Part shown: positions 25,257 through 33,928 of the stretch, piece after piece
How the letters are laid out: the number at the start of each line of letters is the position of its first letter
Position numbering within the stretch: the first letter of the stretch is position 1
Origin: Croceibacterium_A sp035626815
GTDB taxonomy: Bacteria; Pseudomonadota; Alphaproteobacteria; Sphingomonadales; Sphingomonadaceae
Direction: 5' to 3'
Assembly: GCA_035626815.1 (NCBI GenBank)
Contig: DASPMY010000012.1
Coordinates: forward strand, 62,001-126,000
DNA length: 64,000 bases
Notes under the pieces: model-generated
Told to the model about the DNA's origin: nothing
Databases searched by the model: none
The model's input: the letters and a program-made list of their open reading frames with translations, nothing else
Position numbers and translations under genes: made by a program

Positions 25257-28094
25257 CTAGAGCACGAAGTCGAGCGCGCCGATCGGGCTGCCGTCGGTAA
25301 CCGTGACGAGCAGCTCGATCTCGGCGAGGCCGTTGCCGTCGATGTCGCCCTGGACCAGCCAGTCGTTGCCGCCGACAAGGCCCGCCCTGAGCTGACCGGC
25401 GACATGGCCGAAGGCGGCGCTGCCGATGAAAGTGAAGACATCGTCGATGCCACCCGGGATGGCGTCGATCGCCGACAGTCCGATCCAGTCGCCGGTCGTG
25501 AAGTCGCCGATGGCGTCGCGCGCGCCCGGTGCCGAGTGGGCGGCGCTGACATAGATGAAAGCGTCGTTGCCGCCGCCGCCATAGAGCGTGTCCGCGCCGG
25601 CTCCACCGCGGATCCTGTCGCGGCCGTCTCCGCCGTAGACGATGAATCGGCCGTCGAGCTCGGCGGTGCCGTCGAAGGTAAGCGTCTCGTCGGCGGCGAG
25701 CGCGTTGGCGACGATGTACAGCGTCTGTCCGGCAGCGACGTTGCCGTTGTTCATCGTCAGGTCGTAGCTGTACGTCAGCCCGCCGCTGCCGAAGCGCGAA
25801 TCCCCGCCCGTGAGCAGCACGATCATCTCGATGCCCGAGAGCTGGCCGCCGTTGAACACGACCGCGTCGGCGCCGCTGAAGTTGCCCTGCAGGCCGAGCT
25901 GGTCGTTGCCGCCGCCCTGGCCGCTGACCGCGTCGCCGCCGGTCCAGCGGTCCGCGCCGAAGAAGAACCCGTCGTTGAGCTGGCCGCCGGTCACCTGGTC
26001 GAAGCCGAAGCCGCCGTAAGTCAGGAACCACCCGTCGGTTTCGGCCGAACCATCGAAGCGGACGTCCTCGCCGGCGGTGAGCTGGTTGAAGCTGACGATC
26101 AGCTCCCGGCCGGCGGCGACGTTCGCGTCGACCGTCTTCAAGCGGTAGTCGTAGAGGTTGCCGGCGGTGTCGCCGAACGCTGCGTTGGTGCCCGACAGCA
26201 AGGCCAGCAGCTCGACATTGACGAGATGGCCGGCCGACAGGGTCATCGGCGTTATCGACGTGCCGTAGTTGCCCTGCAGGCCGAGCTGGTCATTGCCGCC
26301 CGCGCCGCCGTCGATCGCATCGCCTGCCGCCAGGCTGGCGCCGAAATAGAACCCGTCGTCGCCGTTGCCGCCGCTCACGGTGTCGTTGCCTCCGGCGTTG
26401 AGCCGCAACACGTTGGCGGCATCGTTGCCGGTGACCGTATCGTTGCCCGAGCCGCCGACGGCGTTCTCGATCACCGTCCCGCGCGCGATCGCGACGTTGC
26501 CCACCCGGCCGCCGACGCTGGAAAACGCCTCGGCGTTGAGATCGATCACCTGGCTCGCCGAAAACCCCGAAAAGTCGAGCGTGTCGGCCCCGCCGTTGTC
26601 GTAGATCGTGTAGCTGGCGCTGGGATACGTCGCCGCGTCGAAGATCGCGCGGCCGGAGGTGTTGTTGAAGCCGTAGGTCGTGTTCCCGATGCGCGTCGCG
26701 GTCGCCCCGCCATAGAGCGTGGCGGCGGCGATCGCGTCGGCCACCATCGGCGTGAGGACGAACTGGCGGGTGAAGCCGAGGTCCTTGAAGTAGGTGTTCT
26801 CGGTCTGGTCGAAGTACGACATGACCGTCGCCGCCCAGCTGTCGTTGAGATAGAGCGAGTCGACGCCATAATCCGCGGTGGTGTTGTAATTGCCGGCATG
26901 GCCGAGCCCCAGCGCGTGGCCGGTCTCGTGCACGTAGGTCTGGAACGCGTAGCTGCCGAGCCCGCTGCCATAGCTGGTCAGCCACTGGCTCGAGACGTTG
27001 ATCTCGGCGCTGCTGGTGACCCCGCCGCTGTAGGTGGCCGCGGTGTAGGCGCCTTCGTCACTGTCGTCGTAAACCAGTTGCCCGCCGGAGAAGACTTCGT
27101 TGAACACCAGCCCGGTGACGTCGCCCCACAGCGACAGCGCCTCGCGCGCGAGCGTCTGCCCGGCGGCGGTCAGCGCCTGGACGTTGAAGGTCAGCGCCTG
27201 GCCCGCCGTCACCGCGAAGCGGTGCGCGTTGCCCTGCCAGTAGCCATCGGCCAGCTGGTCGGCGATCTCGTCGGTGGTGAACAATTGCGGGGCCGGCGTG
27301 GTGAACGCGGTCAGGTTGAACGCGCCCGTCGCGCCGCCGTAGCCGCTGACGTCGAGATAGTAGTCGCCGGTCGTCGGAGCGGTGTAGCGGATGCCGGAGA
27401 ACATGCCTTCGCCGGCGTCGTCGTTGCTGGCCAGCTGGCCGCCGTTGGCGTCGCGCAACGTCAGCCGCGTGTCGGTGTCGGTGCTGGCGACCGTCCCGCC
27501 GGTGCGGAAGATGTAGGTCTGCCCGGCGGTCAGCGCGATGCGGTAGTAGTCGTGATCGGCCGAGCTATCGAGATGGCCGTCGACGCTGCCCCTCACCGCG
27601 AAGGCGGTGGCGCCCCCGGTCGTGCCGCCGACGACGTCGCCCGGCTCGACGACCGCCGCGAGCGACAGATGGAAGCTGCCCGTGGTGTCGTCGGAGAACG
27701 TGCCGGCATCGATGTAGTAGGTCCCGCTGCTGGTCGGGGTGAAGCCGAGCAGCGCATTGTTGCGCTCGCCGCTGTCGTCGTCCGACTGCAGCAGCACGCC
27801 GACCGAGTTGCGCACCGCTAGGAGGGCGTCGGTGAACGTCGCGTCGAACGAGGTGTGGATGGTGTAGGTCGTCCCGGCGACGAGGGTCACCTTGTACCAG
27901 TCGTGGTCGCCCAGGGTCTCGATGATCACGTCGACGCTCGCGCCAATGGCCAGCGAGCTGGCTCCGGCCGGGCCGTCATTGATGACGTCGGCCGCATCGA
28001 GCTCGGCAGCCGAGGCCACGGCGCTGCGGCCCGAGGACGCGCCCTCGCCCAACGGGCCCTCCGGGCCGTCGATCGCCCGCCACTCGCGCAACAT
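25257..28094 (-). CDS. Secreted RTX metalloprotease with two prepeptidase-C-like domains
   Basis: 945 residues. Residues about 45-148 and 160-262 are two beta-sandwich domains resembling bacterial prepeptidase C-terminal (PPC) domains (DHDWYKVTLVAG and DHDYYRIALTAG). A metzincin catalytic domain follows with HETGHALGLGH (His389, Glu390, His393, His399) and Met-turn VMSYFDQ (Met425). The rest carries a serralysin-type beta region, RTX nonapeptides (GGSGNDTVTGND) and the same duplicated C-terminal module as the protein at 22904-25108, ending LDFVL. Having PPC domains ahead of the protease is unusual for serralysins. It is transcribed toward the second protease with a 148-bp gap in which no clear signal was seen. 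Type I secretion is inferred from the absent signal peptide and the RTX tail. Confidence 0.92.
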   Translation of the reverse strand: MLREWRAIDGPEGPLGEGASSGRSAVASAAELDAADVINDGPAGASSLAIGASVDVIIETLGDHDWYKVTLVAGTTYTIHTSFDATFTDALLAVRNSVGVLLQSDDDSGERNNALLGFTPTSSGTYYIDAGTFSDDTTGSFHLSLAAVVEPGDVVGGTTGGATAFAVRGSVDGHLDSSADHDYYRIALTAGQTYIFRTGGTVASTDTDTRLTLRDANGGQLASNDDAGEGMFSGIRYTAPTTGDYYLDVSGYGGATGAFNLTAFTTPAPQLFTTDEIADQLADGYWQGNAHRFAVTAGQALTFNVQALTAAGQTLAREALSLWGDVTGLVFNEVFSGGQLVYDDSDEGAYTAATYSGGVTSSAEINVSSQWLTSYGSGLGSYAFQTYVHETGHALGLGHAGNYNTTADYGVDSLYLNDSWAATVMSYFDQTENTYFKDLGFTRQFVLTPMVADAIAAATLYGGATATRIGNTTYGFNNTSGRAIFDAATYPSASYTIYDNGGADTLDFSGFSASQVIDLNAEAFSSVGGRVGNVAIARGTVIENAVGGSGNDTVTGNDAANVLRLNAGGNDTVSGGNGDDGFYFGASLAAGDAIDGGAGGNDQLGLQGNYGTSITPMTLSAGHLVNVELLALLSGTNAAFGDTAGNLYDYRLKTVDANVAAGRELIVSFNQLTAGEDVRFDGSAETDGWFLTYGGFGFDQVTGGQLNDGFFFGADRWTGGDAVSGQGGGNDQLGLQGNFSGADAVVFNGGQLSGIEMIVLLTGGDSRFGSGGLTYSYDLTMNNGNVAAGQTLYIVANALAADETLTFDGTAELDGRFIVYGGDGRDRIRGGAGADTLYGGGGNDAFIYVSAAHSAPGARDAIGDFTTGDWIGLSAIDAIPGGIDDVFTFIGSAAFGHVAGQLRAGLVGGNDWLVQGDIDGNGLAEIELLVTVTDGSPIGALDFVL

Positions 28095-28208
28095 AACCGA
28101 TCCCCACCCACGCGGCGCCGCTCGCGCGGTCGCCTGCCGTCAGGAAAGCCATGTAATACAATCGTCTGTCGCAAGTCTTAACGCCCGGCCCGCCGAACGC
28201 GCCGTGGT

Positions 28209-28262
28209 CTACAGCACGAAGTCGGTGCCGGTCAGCGGATGGTCGGTGGTGACGAGGATCAG
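28209..28262 (-). pseudogene. 3' remnant of another RTX protein gene
   Basis: Reading the minus strand from 28262 to the TAG at 28209-28211 gives LILVTTDHPLTGTDFVL and a stop. The intact RTX gene at 25257-28094 ends LLVTVTDGSPIGALDFVL, and the DNA also matches well around AGCACGAAGTC. No RTX-like sequence continues upstream, because the frame runs into the 3' end of the CxxC-protein gene (stop at 28259-28261). This is best read as the leftover tail of a deleted fourth RTX gene, or of a duplication whose body was replaced by the neighbouring gene. Confidence 0.7.
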
Positions 28263-29167
28263 CGGGCGCGCGCGCCCTGCTCCCCCACCACGTTCCCCGC
28301 CGTCGCCTCGATCGCGATCGGGCCGACCAGCGAGGCGACGATGCCCGGGCCCGTCTGGTCGGGCCGGCGCGCGTCCATGCGCATCTCGTTCATCGCGATG
28401 TGCGCGACGACATGGCGGTTGAACGGCAGCACGGTACCGTCGCCCCAGTCCTGGTGGACGATGTCGAACTCCAGCGTGTCGCCTTCAATCGCGAAGTTCT
28501 GCAGCGCGCCGAACGTGTAGGGGTTGTCGCACCGGCCGCAGGCGAGCCCGAACAGCCGGTCGCCATCGCGGCGGATCACGAAGTACTGCTTGTCCATGCC
28601 GACGCCGAAGCCGAGCCAGACCCCGACCACGTCGTCGGCGGTCAGCTGCCGCCACCCGGCGGGCTGCACATAAGCGACGGGCGGACCGCCGTTGCCGGCC
28701 CTCGCCGGCAAGACCGGGACGGGCGGGGCGTTCGGCGGCAGGATTGACTGCACGTAGGGACCGGGCGTCGGGCCGCGCGGATCCTTGATCGCCGCGTGCT
28801 CGAACGCTGCCCCGCCCGGCCCGCCGCGCGTTCCGGCGACGAGGAGCCGCCCGTCGACGAACCGCGCCGTCGCCCGGTCCTCCGAGCGGGGCGAGCCGTC
28901 GAGCTCGAGATGTCGAATGGTGAAGGCGATCCCGTCACGCTCATCGAAGGTGCCCTCGATCGGCGCCAGCGTGGTGCCGTCAGCGCACTGCGTGCAATAG
29001 ACCCCTCTGACCCGCGCGCCGTCGATGACGAACTGATAGACGTGCGGCTCGCCGCCGTCCGTGCGCCAGCCGCCGCGGTACCAGTCCGCACCCTCGGCCG
29101 ACGCAGCCGCCGGCGCCGCCAAGGCCGCGCAGGCCACAGCCGCCAGCGCGATCGATCGCCTCGCCAT
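28259..29167 (-). CDS. Exported protein of unknown function with a duplicated CxxC domain
   Basis: 302 residues with a signal peptide (1-24, ending ASA). I do not recognise the family. The mature protein has two similar segments. Residues 42-90 contain VRGVYCTQCADG (Cys58, Cys61) and residues 192-235 contain LFGLACGRCDNP (Cys210, Cys213). Each CxxC follows a two-strand hairpin and is followed by a strand ending in FTIRH or FDIVH, so the domain looks duplicated, with a proline-rich spacer between (145-170). The Cys pairs could bind metal or form disulfides in the periplasm. The start at 29167 has GGAGC upstream; an ATG at 29191 is possible. Divergent from the Tat-exported carotenoid/lignostilbene oxygenase gene, so a related role is likely. 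Confidence 0.75.
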   Translation of the reverse strand: MARRSIALAAVACAALAAPAAASAEGADWYRGGWRTDGGEPHVYQFVIDGARVRGVYCTQCADGTTLAPIEGTFDERDGIAFTIRHLELDGSPRSEDRATARFVDGRLLVAGTRGGPGGAAFEHAAIKDPRGPTPGPYVQSILPPNAPPVPVLPARAGNGGPPVAYVQPAGWRQLTADDVVGVWLGFGVGMDKQYFVIRRDGDRLFGLACGRCDNPYTFGALQNFAIEGDTLEFDIVHQDWGDGTVLPFNRHVVAHIAMNEMRMDARRPDQTGPGIVASLVGPIAIEATAGNVVGEQGARAR

Positions 29168-29220
29168 TGCTCCGTTCCCCTCCACGTTCATTCCCGCGCG
29201 ACGCTAGCACCCTCCGGCGC

Positions 29221-29240
29221 GATTCCGGAATGATTCCGGG
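29221..29240. promoter_or_regulatory. Direct repeat of GATTCCGG, candidate operator
   Basis: GATTCCGG occurs at 29221-29228 and again at 29232-29239, an 11-bp period (about one helical turn), and the first copy lies in the palindrome ATTCCGGAAT (29222-29231). It sits in the divergent region between the CxxC-protein and oxygenase genes, about 20 bp upstream of the promoter candidate at 29260, where an activator would be expected. Confidence 0.35.
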
Positions 29241-29259
29241 CGGCTATGTACGCAGCAAG

Positions 29260-29287
29260 TTGTCAATTCGCCGCGGCAGGCTAGGCT
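29260..29287 (+). promoter_or_regulatory. Possible sigma-70 promoter of the oxygenase operon
   Basis: TTGTCA (29260-29265), a 16-bp spacer and TAGGCT (29282-29287), with the start codon 20 bp downstream of the -10. The -35 is a good match; the -10 is moderate. No other candidate is obvious in the 139-bp gap. Confidence 0.35.
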
Positions 29288-29306
29288 GCGGGTGCGGGAG
29301 GACGGA

Positions 29307-30896
29307 ATGACACCTGAGGACGACGGCAAACACGCACGGCGCGGCGTGGAGCGGCGCGCGTTTCTCGGCGCGGCGGCGTTGGGCGCGGGGGCGGCGCTCG
29401 CCGGCGTAAGTACGCCGCGCCGTGCGCTGGCGGCCGAGCCCGCAGGGCAGGCCGGGCAAGTCGATTTTCCCGACTCCGGCGGCAGCTTCGGCGGCGGTCC
29501 TGCCGGCACCAACAACCGTGCCGAGATCGACCTTCACGACTGCGAGGTCGAAGGCCGGCTGCCGCTTGACCTCGACGGCGTGTTCTATCGCGTCGGGCCC
29601 GATCCGCAGTACCCCAAGCCGCCGCAATACGCCGGCGACATCGCCTTCGATGGCGAGGGCCACGTGTCGATGTTCCGCATCAAGGACGGCCACGTCGACT
29701 ACCGGACGCGCTACGCCCGCACCCAGCGCTGGAAGGCGCAGCATGCGGCGCGCCGGTCGCTGTTCGGAATGTATCGCAACCCGCTGACCGATGATCCGAG
29801 CGTCGCCGGGCTGAGCCGCGGCACCGCCAATACCCAGCTGTTCCTCCACCACGGCAAGTTGCTGGTGTTCAAGGAAGACAGCCCGCCGGTCCACATGGAC
29901 CCGCTGACGCTCGAAACGATCGACGACTACTACACGTTCGGCGGCAAGCTGCAGAGCCAGACGCACACCGCGCATCCGAAAATCGACCCGCTGACCGGCG
30001 AGTACATCGGCTTCGGCTACGAGGCGGGCGGCCTTCTGTCGAAAGACATCTTCGTGTTCTCGGCCGACCGCAATGGCGAGGTGAACTGGAGCACCACCGT
30101 GCAGGCGCCTTACGCCGGGATGATGCACGACTTCGTCGTCACCCAGCGGCACATCGTGCTGTACCTGACCAACATGATCGCCGACATGGAGCGCATCCAG
30201 GCCGGCGGGGTGCACTTCACGTACGACCCGGGCATGCCCTGCTACCTCGGCGTGATGCGGCGTGGCGGTGACGGCAAGGACCTCAAGTGGTTCCGCGGCC
30301 CGAACTACTTCTGCACCCACGTGATGGGCGGGTGGTCCGACGGCGACAAGCTGACGCTCGACTGGGACGGCGGCGAAAGCAACCAGTTCCCGTTCTTCCC
30401 GAGCAAGCAGCCGTTCGAACCGGCCAAGGCGACCGGGCTGATCCGCCGCTACACCGTCGACCTATCGAGCCGGACCGACGACCGCTACCAGGTCGAGACG
30501 CTCTACCCCGAGGTCAGCGGCGTGCTGTCGCGGCAGGACGACCGCTTCCACACGCTGCCCTACCGCTACGGCTACCTTGCCGCCTTCGGCCCGCGCGGCG
30601 GCTGGTGGATCATCGATCACCAGGAAAAGACCACGCAGCTCGCCTCGGTGCCCGACTATCAGCTCAGCGAGATGACCTTCGTGCCGCGCAACAAGGACGC
30701 CGCGGAAGGCGACGGGTACCTGATCGGCATCGGCAACAGCATCAAGGAAGCGGGGCGCTCGGACCTGATCCTGATCGACACCCAGGATGTGGCCGCGGGT
30801 CCCGTCGCGCGGGTGAAGATGCCGTTCAAGGTCGTCGGGCAGGTCCACGGCTTCTGGGCCGACGCCAGCGAGATTCCGGGAGCGGCTGCCGCATGA
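29307..30896 (+). CDS. Tat-exported carotenoid oxygenase / lignostilbene dioxygenase family protein
   Basis: 529 residues. The N-terminus carries a twin-arginine signal (ERRAFLGAAALGAGAALAG, residues about 16-34), so the folded iron enzyme should go to the periplasm. The seven-bladed-propeller family features follow, with the four iron-binding histidines visible in THTAHP, GMMHDFVV, FCTHVMGGW and GQVHGFW. Members cleave a C=C bond in carotenoids or in stilbenes such as lignostilbene to give two aldehydes. The ATG at 29307 has GGGAGG at 29296-29301. The stop overlaps the start of the deacetylase gene (ATGA), and a PQQ alcohol dehydrogenase follows. Stilbenoid versus apocarotenoid substrate cannot be told from sequence alone. 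Confidence 0.92.
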   Translation: MTPEDDGKHARRGVERRAFLGAAALGAGAALAGVSTPRRALAAEPAGQAGQVDFPDSGGSFGGGPAGTNNRAEIDLHDCEVEGRLPLDLDGVFYRVGPDPQYPKPPQYAGDIAFDGEGHVSMFRIKDGHVDYRTRYARTQRWKAQHAARRSLFGMYRNPLTDDPSVAGLSRGTANTQLFLHHGKLLVFKEDSPPVHMDPLTLETIDDYYTFGGKLQSQTHTAHPKIDPLTGEYIGFGYEAGGLLSKDIFVFSADRNGEVNWSTTVQAPYAGMMHDFVVTQRHIVLYLTNMIADMERIQAGGVHFTYDPGMPCYLGVMRRGGDGKDLKWFRGPNYFCTHVMGGWSDGDKLTLDWDGGESNQFPFFPSKQPFEPAKATGLIRRYTVDLSSRTDDRYQVETLYPEVSGVLSRQDDRFHTLPYRYGYLAAFGPRGGWWIIDHQEKTTQLASVPDYQLSEMTFVPRNKDAAEGDGYLIGIGNSIKEAGRSDLILIDTQDVAAGPVARVKMPFKVVGQVHGFWADASEIPGAAAA

Positions 30897-31846
30897 GCGT
30901 CGCCGCGCTTGCCCGGCGCCTGCTGCTGGCGCTCGTCCTGGCGCTGCTCGCGGCGCCCGCCGCGGCGCAGGAGCCCAAGCGCATCGCGCTGAGCTTCGAC
31001 GACGTGCCGCGCCACGCGGGCGGGTTCATGACCCCCGACCAGCGCACGATCGCGCTGATCGCCGGGCTGCACGAGGCCGGGGTTGAGCAGGCGGCGTTTT
31101 TCGTCACCACCGGCAACCTCGAGCACGACTACGGCCACGGCGGCGAGGCGCGCATCCGCGCCTACGTCGCCGCCGGGCACGTGATCGCCAACCATTCGCA
31201 CAGCCACACCTGGCTGCACCGCAGCGAGATCGTCGATTACATCGCGGACCTCGACCGCGCCGAGGCATGGCTCGCCGACAAGCCGGGCCGGCGGCCGTGG
31301 TACCGCTTCCCGTACCTCGACGAAGGGCGCGACCCCGCGCGCCGCGACGCGTTGCGCGCCGCGCTCGCCGAGCGGGGCCTGCGCAACGGCTACGTCACCG
31401 TCGACAACTTCGACTGGGCGGTCGACGACCTTGCGCGCAAGGCGGTCGAGGCCGGGCGCGAGATCCACCTCGCCGCGCTTGGCGCGCTGTACGTCGAGAC
31501 GATCGTCAGCACCGCGAACTTCAACGACCGGGTCGCCCGGGAAACGCTCGGGCGCTCGCCGGCGCACGTGCTGCTCCTGCACGAGACCGATCTCAACGCG
31601 CTGTTCATCGCCGACCTGGTCGCCGGCCTGCGCGCCGACGGCTGGCAGATCGTCACCATGGACGAGGCCTATCGCGACCCGATCGCGCGAGCGGAGCCCG
31701 ACACGCTCTATCTCGGCGGCGGGCGCGTCGCGGCGCTGGCCGCGGCGGCGGGGCGCGAGCCCGCCAGCCTGGTCCACGAGCGCACCGACGAGGCGGAGCT
31801 CGCGCGCCTGTTCGAGGAGCGCGTGGTCAAGCAGGCCGACGAGTGA
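30893..31846 (+). CDS. Exported polysaccharide deacetylase (carbohydrate esterase 4, NodB-like)
   Basis: 317 residues with a Sec signal peptide ending AAAQ (1-26). NodB motif 1 is LSFDDVPRH (Asp36/Asp37) and motif 2 is NHSHSH (His101 and His105), which supply the metal and catalytic groups; WYRFPYLDEG fits motif 3. Enzymes of this family remove N- or O-acetyl groups from chitin, peptidoglycan or exopolysaccharide. Its start overlaps the oxygenase stop and its stop overlaps the GTG of the PQQ dehydrogenase, so it is embedded in that operon. Why a deacetylase should be coupled to two redox enzymes is not clear from the sequence. Confidence 0.9.
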   Translation: MSVAALARRLLLALVLALLAAPAAAQEPKRIALSFDDVPRHAGGFMTPDQRTIALIAGLHEAGVEQAAFFVTTGNLEHDYGHGGEARIRAYVAAGHVIANHSHSHTWLHRSEIVDYIADLDRAEAWLADKPGRRPWYRFPYLDEGRDPARRDALRAALAERGLRNGYVTVDNFDWAVDDLARKAVEAGREIHLAALGALYVETIVSTANFNDRVARETLGRSPAHVLLLHETDLNALFIADLVAGLRADGWQIVTMDEAYRDPIARAEPDTLYLGGGRVAALAAAAGREPASLVHERTDEAELARLFEERVVKQADE

Positions 31847-33924
31847 TCGCACGCGCCGTCAGGCTGGCCGCCGGGCTCGCAGTGGCGGCGCTCGTCGTCC
31901 CGGCTTGGGCCGAGGATGGCGGCGCGGCGCAAGTCGACCACGCCCGAATGCTCGCCGCCGATGCCGATCCGGGCGAGTGGATGAGCGTCGGGCGAACGTA
32001 CGACGAGCAGCGCTTCAGCCCGCTGGCGCAGATCAACGACCGCACCGTCGGCCGGCTCGGCCTGGCGTGGTACGCCGACCTCAACACCGAGCGCGGCATG
32101 GAAGCGAGCCCCCTGGCGATCGACGGCGTGCTCTACAACGTCCAGCCGTGGAACGTCGTCACCGCCTACGACGCGCGGACGGGCGGCGTGCTGTGGCGCT
32201 ACGATCCGCAAGTACCGCTGCGGTTCGGGCGGATGGCGTGCTGCGACATCGTCTCGCGCGGGCTCGCCGCGTGGCGCGGCAAAATCTACGTCGCCACGCT
32301 CGACGGGCGGCTGATCGCGCTCGATGCGCAGACGGGCCGGCCGGTGTGGTCGACGCTGACGGTCGACAACGCGAAGAACTACACCATCACCGGCGCGCCG
32401 CGGGTGTTCGACGGCAAGGTGCTGATCGGCAACGGCGGCGCCGAAGTCGGCGTGCGCGGCTACGTCTCGGCCTATGACGCCGAGACTGGCGAGCAGCTGT
32501 GGCGCTGGCACACGGTGCCCGGCAACCCGGCCGACGGGTTCGAGAACGCGGCGATGGAGCGCGCTGCGGCGACCTGGACCGGCGAGTGGTGGAAGGCCGG
32601 CGGCGGCGGGACGGTGTGGGACAGCCTGGCCTACGATCCCGGGCTGGGCCTGGTCTACATCGGCACCGGCAACGGCTCGCCGTGGGCACAGAAGTGGCGC
32701 AGCCCCGGCGGCGGCGACAACTTGTTCCTCGCCTCGATCGTCGCGCTCGACGCCGCGACCGGCGAGTACCGCTGGCACTACCAGACGGTGCCGGGCGAGC
32801 AGTGGGACTACACCGCGACCCAGCAGATGATCCTGGCCGACATCCGCATCGGCGGGCGCATCCGCCAAGTCTTGATGCAGGCGCCGAAGAACGGGTTCTT
32901 CTACGTCCTCGACCGCGCGACGGGCGAGCTGCTCTCGGCCGAAGCGATCGTCCCGGTCAACTGGGCGAGCGGCATCGACAAGGCGACCGGGCGGCCGATC
33001 GAGAACCCGGCGGCGCGCTATTCGACCACGCCGGTGATGGTCTCGCCCGGCGCGGGCGGGGCGCACAACTGGAACCCGATGGCGTTCAGCCCGCTGACCG
33101 GGCTGGTCTACGTGCCGGTGACCGAGACCTACATGGCCTATGCCGAGGCCGAGGCGTACGACCCGGCGCGCGGCGGGCTCGGCACCAGCTTTACCGGCTT
33201 CGACGCCGAGCGCCGCGCGATCGCCGAGTACGCCGACGCCCATTCGAAGGGCTGGCTGTCGGCGTGGGACCCGGTCGCCCAGCGCGAGGCGTGGCGCGGG
33301 CCGGTCGAGCAGAAGGGCAGCGGCGGGGTGCTGGTCACCGCCGGCAACCTCGTGTTCCAGGGCACCATCGGCCAGACGTTCGCCGCCTACCGCGCCGACA
33401 CCGGCGAGAAGGTGTGGGAGATGCCGGTGCAGCAGGTGCCGATCTCGGCGCCGATTGCCTACGCGGTCGACGGCGAGCAGTACATCGCGGTCAACGCCGG
33501 CTGGGGCGGCGGGCTCGCCCATGTCGAGCGCTCGCTTTACACCCGGCTGTTCCTGTCCAAGCCGCGCCTGCTGGTGTTCAAGCTCGGCGGCACCGCGCAG
33601 CTCCCGCCGCTCCCGGCCGCGTCGATGGTCGTGCCCGAGCTGACCCCGCCGCCAGCGCTGACCGGCACCCCCGAGCAGGTCGCGCTCGGCGAGCGGCTTT
33701 ATGGCGAGAACTGCGGCCTGTGCCATGGCGCGGCGGCGCGCGGCGGGGTCAAGGACTTACGCCACATGGAGCCGGCGACGCACGCCGCGTTCCTCGACAT
33801 CGTGCTCGGCGGCACGCGCGCGGCGAGCGGGATGGCGAGCTTCGCCGACGTGCTCGGCCGCGACGAGGCCGAGGCAATCCACCACTACCTGATCTCGCGC
33901 GCCCATGACGACTGGGAGGATTGA
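31843..33924 (+). CDS. Quinohaemoprotein alcohol dehydrogenase (PQQ plus C-terminal cytochrome c)
   Basis: 693 residues with a signal peptide (1-23). An eight-bladed PQQ propeller spans about 40-590, with the vicinal disulfide Cys133-Cys134 (MACCD) that stacks on PQQ, the GTGNGSPW and NWNPMAFSP segments, and repeated WSTL/AYDA-type blades. A cytochrome c domain follows, with haem site Cys624-x2-Cys627-His628 (CGLCHG) and a later Met in SGMASF. Type II alcohol dehydrogenases of this form oxidise alcohols or aldehydes in the periplasm and pass electrons to a soluble acceptor. The GTG start (31843) overlaps the deacetylase stop. It could oxidise products of the upstream dioxygenase. PQQ synthesis genes are not present here. 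Confidence 0.93.
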   Translation: MIARAVRLAAGLAVAALVVPAWAEDGGAAQVDHARMLAADADPGEWMSVGRTYDEQRFSPLAQINDRTVGRLGLAWYADLNTERGMEASPLAIDGVLYNVQPWNVVTAYDARTGGVLWRYDPQVPLRFGRMACCDIVSRGLAAWRGKIYVATLDGRLIALDAQTGRPVWSTLTVDNAKNYTITGAPRVFDGKVLIGNGGAEVGVRGYVSAYDAETGEQLWRWHTVPGNPADGFENAAMERAAATWTGEWWKAGGGGTVWDSLAYDPGLGLVYIGTGNGSPWAQKWRSPGGGDNLFLASIVALDAATGEYRWHYQTVPGEQWDYTATQQMILADIRIGGRIRQVLMQAPKNGFFYVLDRATGELLSAEAIVPVNWASGIDKATGRPIENPAARYSTTPVMVSPGAGGAHNWNPMAFSPLTGLVYVPVTETYMAYAEAEAYDPARGGLGTSFTGFDAERRAIAEYADAHSKGWLSAWDPVAQREAWRGPVEQKGSGGVLVTAGNLVFQGTIGQTFAAYRADTGEKVWEMPVQQVPISAPIAYAVDGEQYIAVNAGWGGGLAHVERSLYTRLFLSKPRLLVFKLGGTAQLPPLPAASMVVPELTPPPALTGTPEQVALGERLYGENCGLCHGAAARGGVKDLRHMEPATHAAFLDIVLGGTRAASGMASFADVLGRDEAEAIHHYLISRAHDDWED

Positions 33925-33928
33925 CCCG

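Noticed and set aside
25122..27821. 899-codon plus-strand frame opposite the RTX protease
   Set aside because: It is the complement of repetitive RTX codons; low-complexity Ala/Val/Arg content and no recognisable domain.
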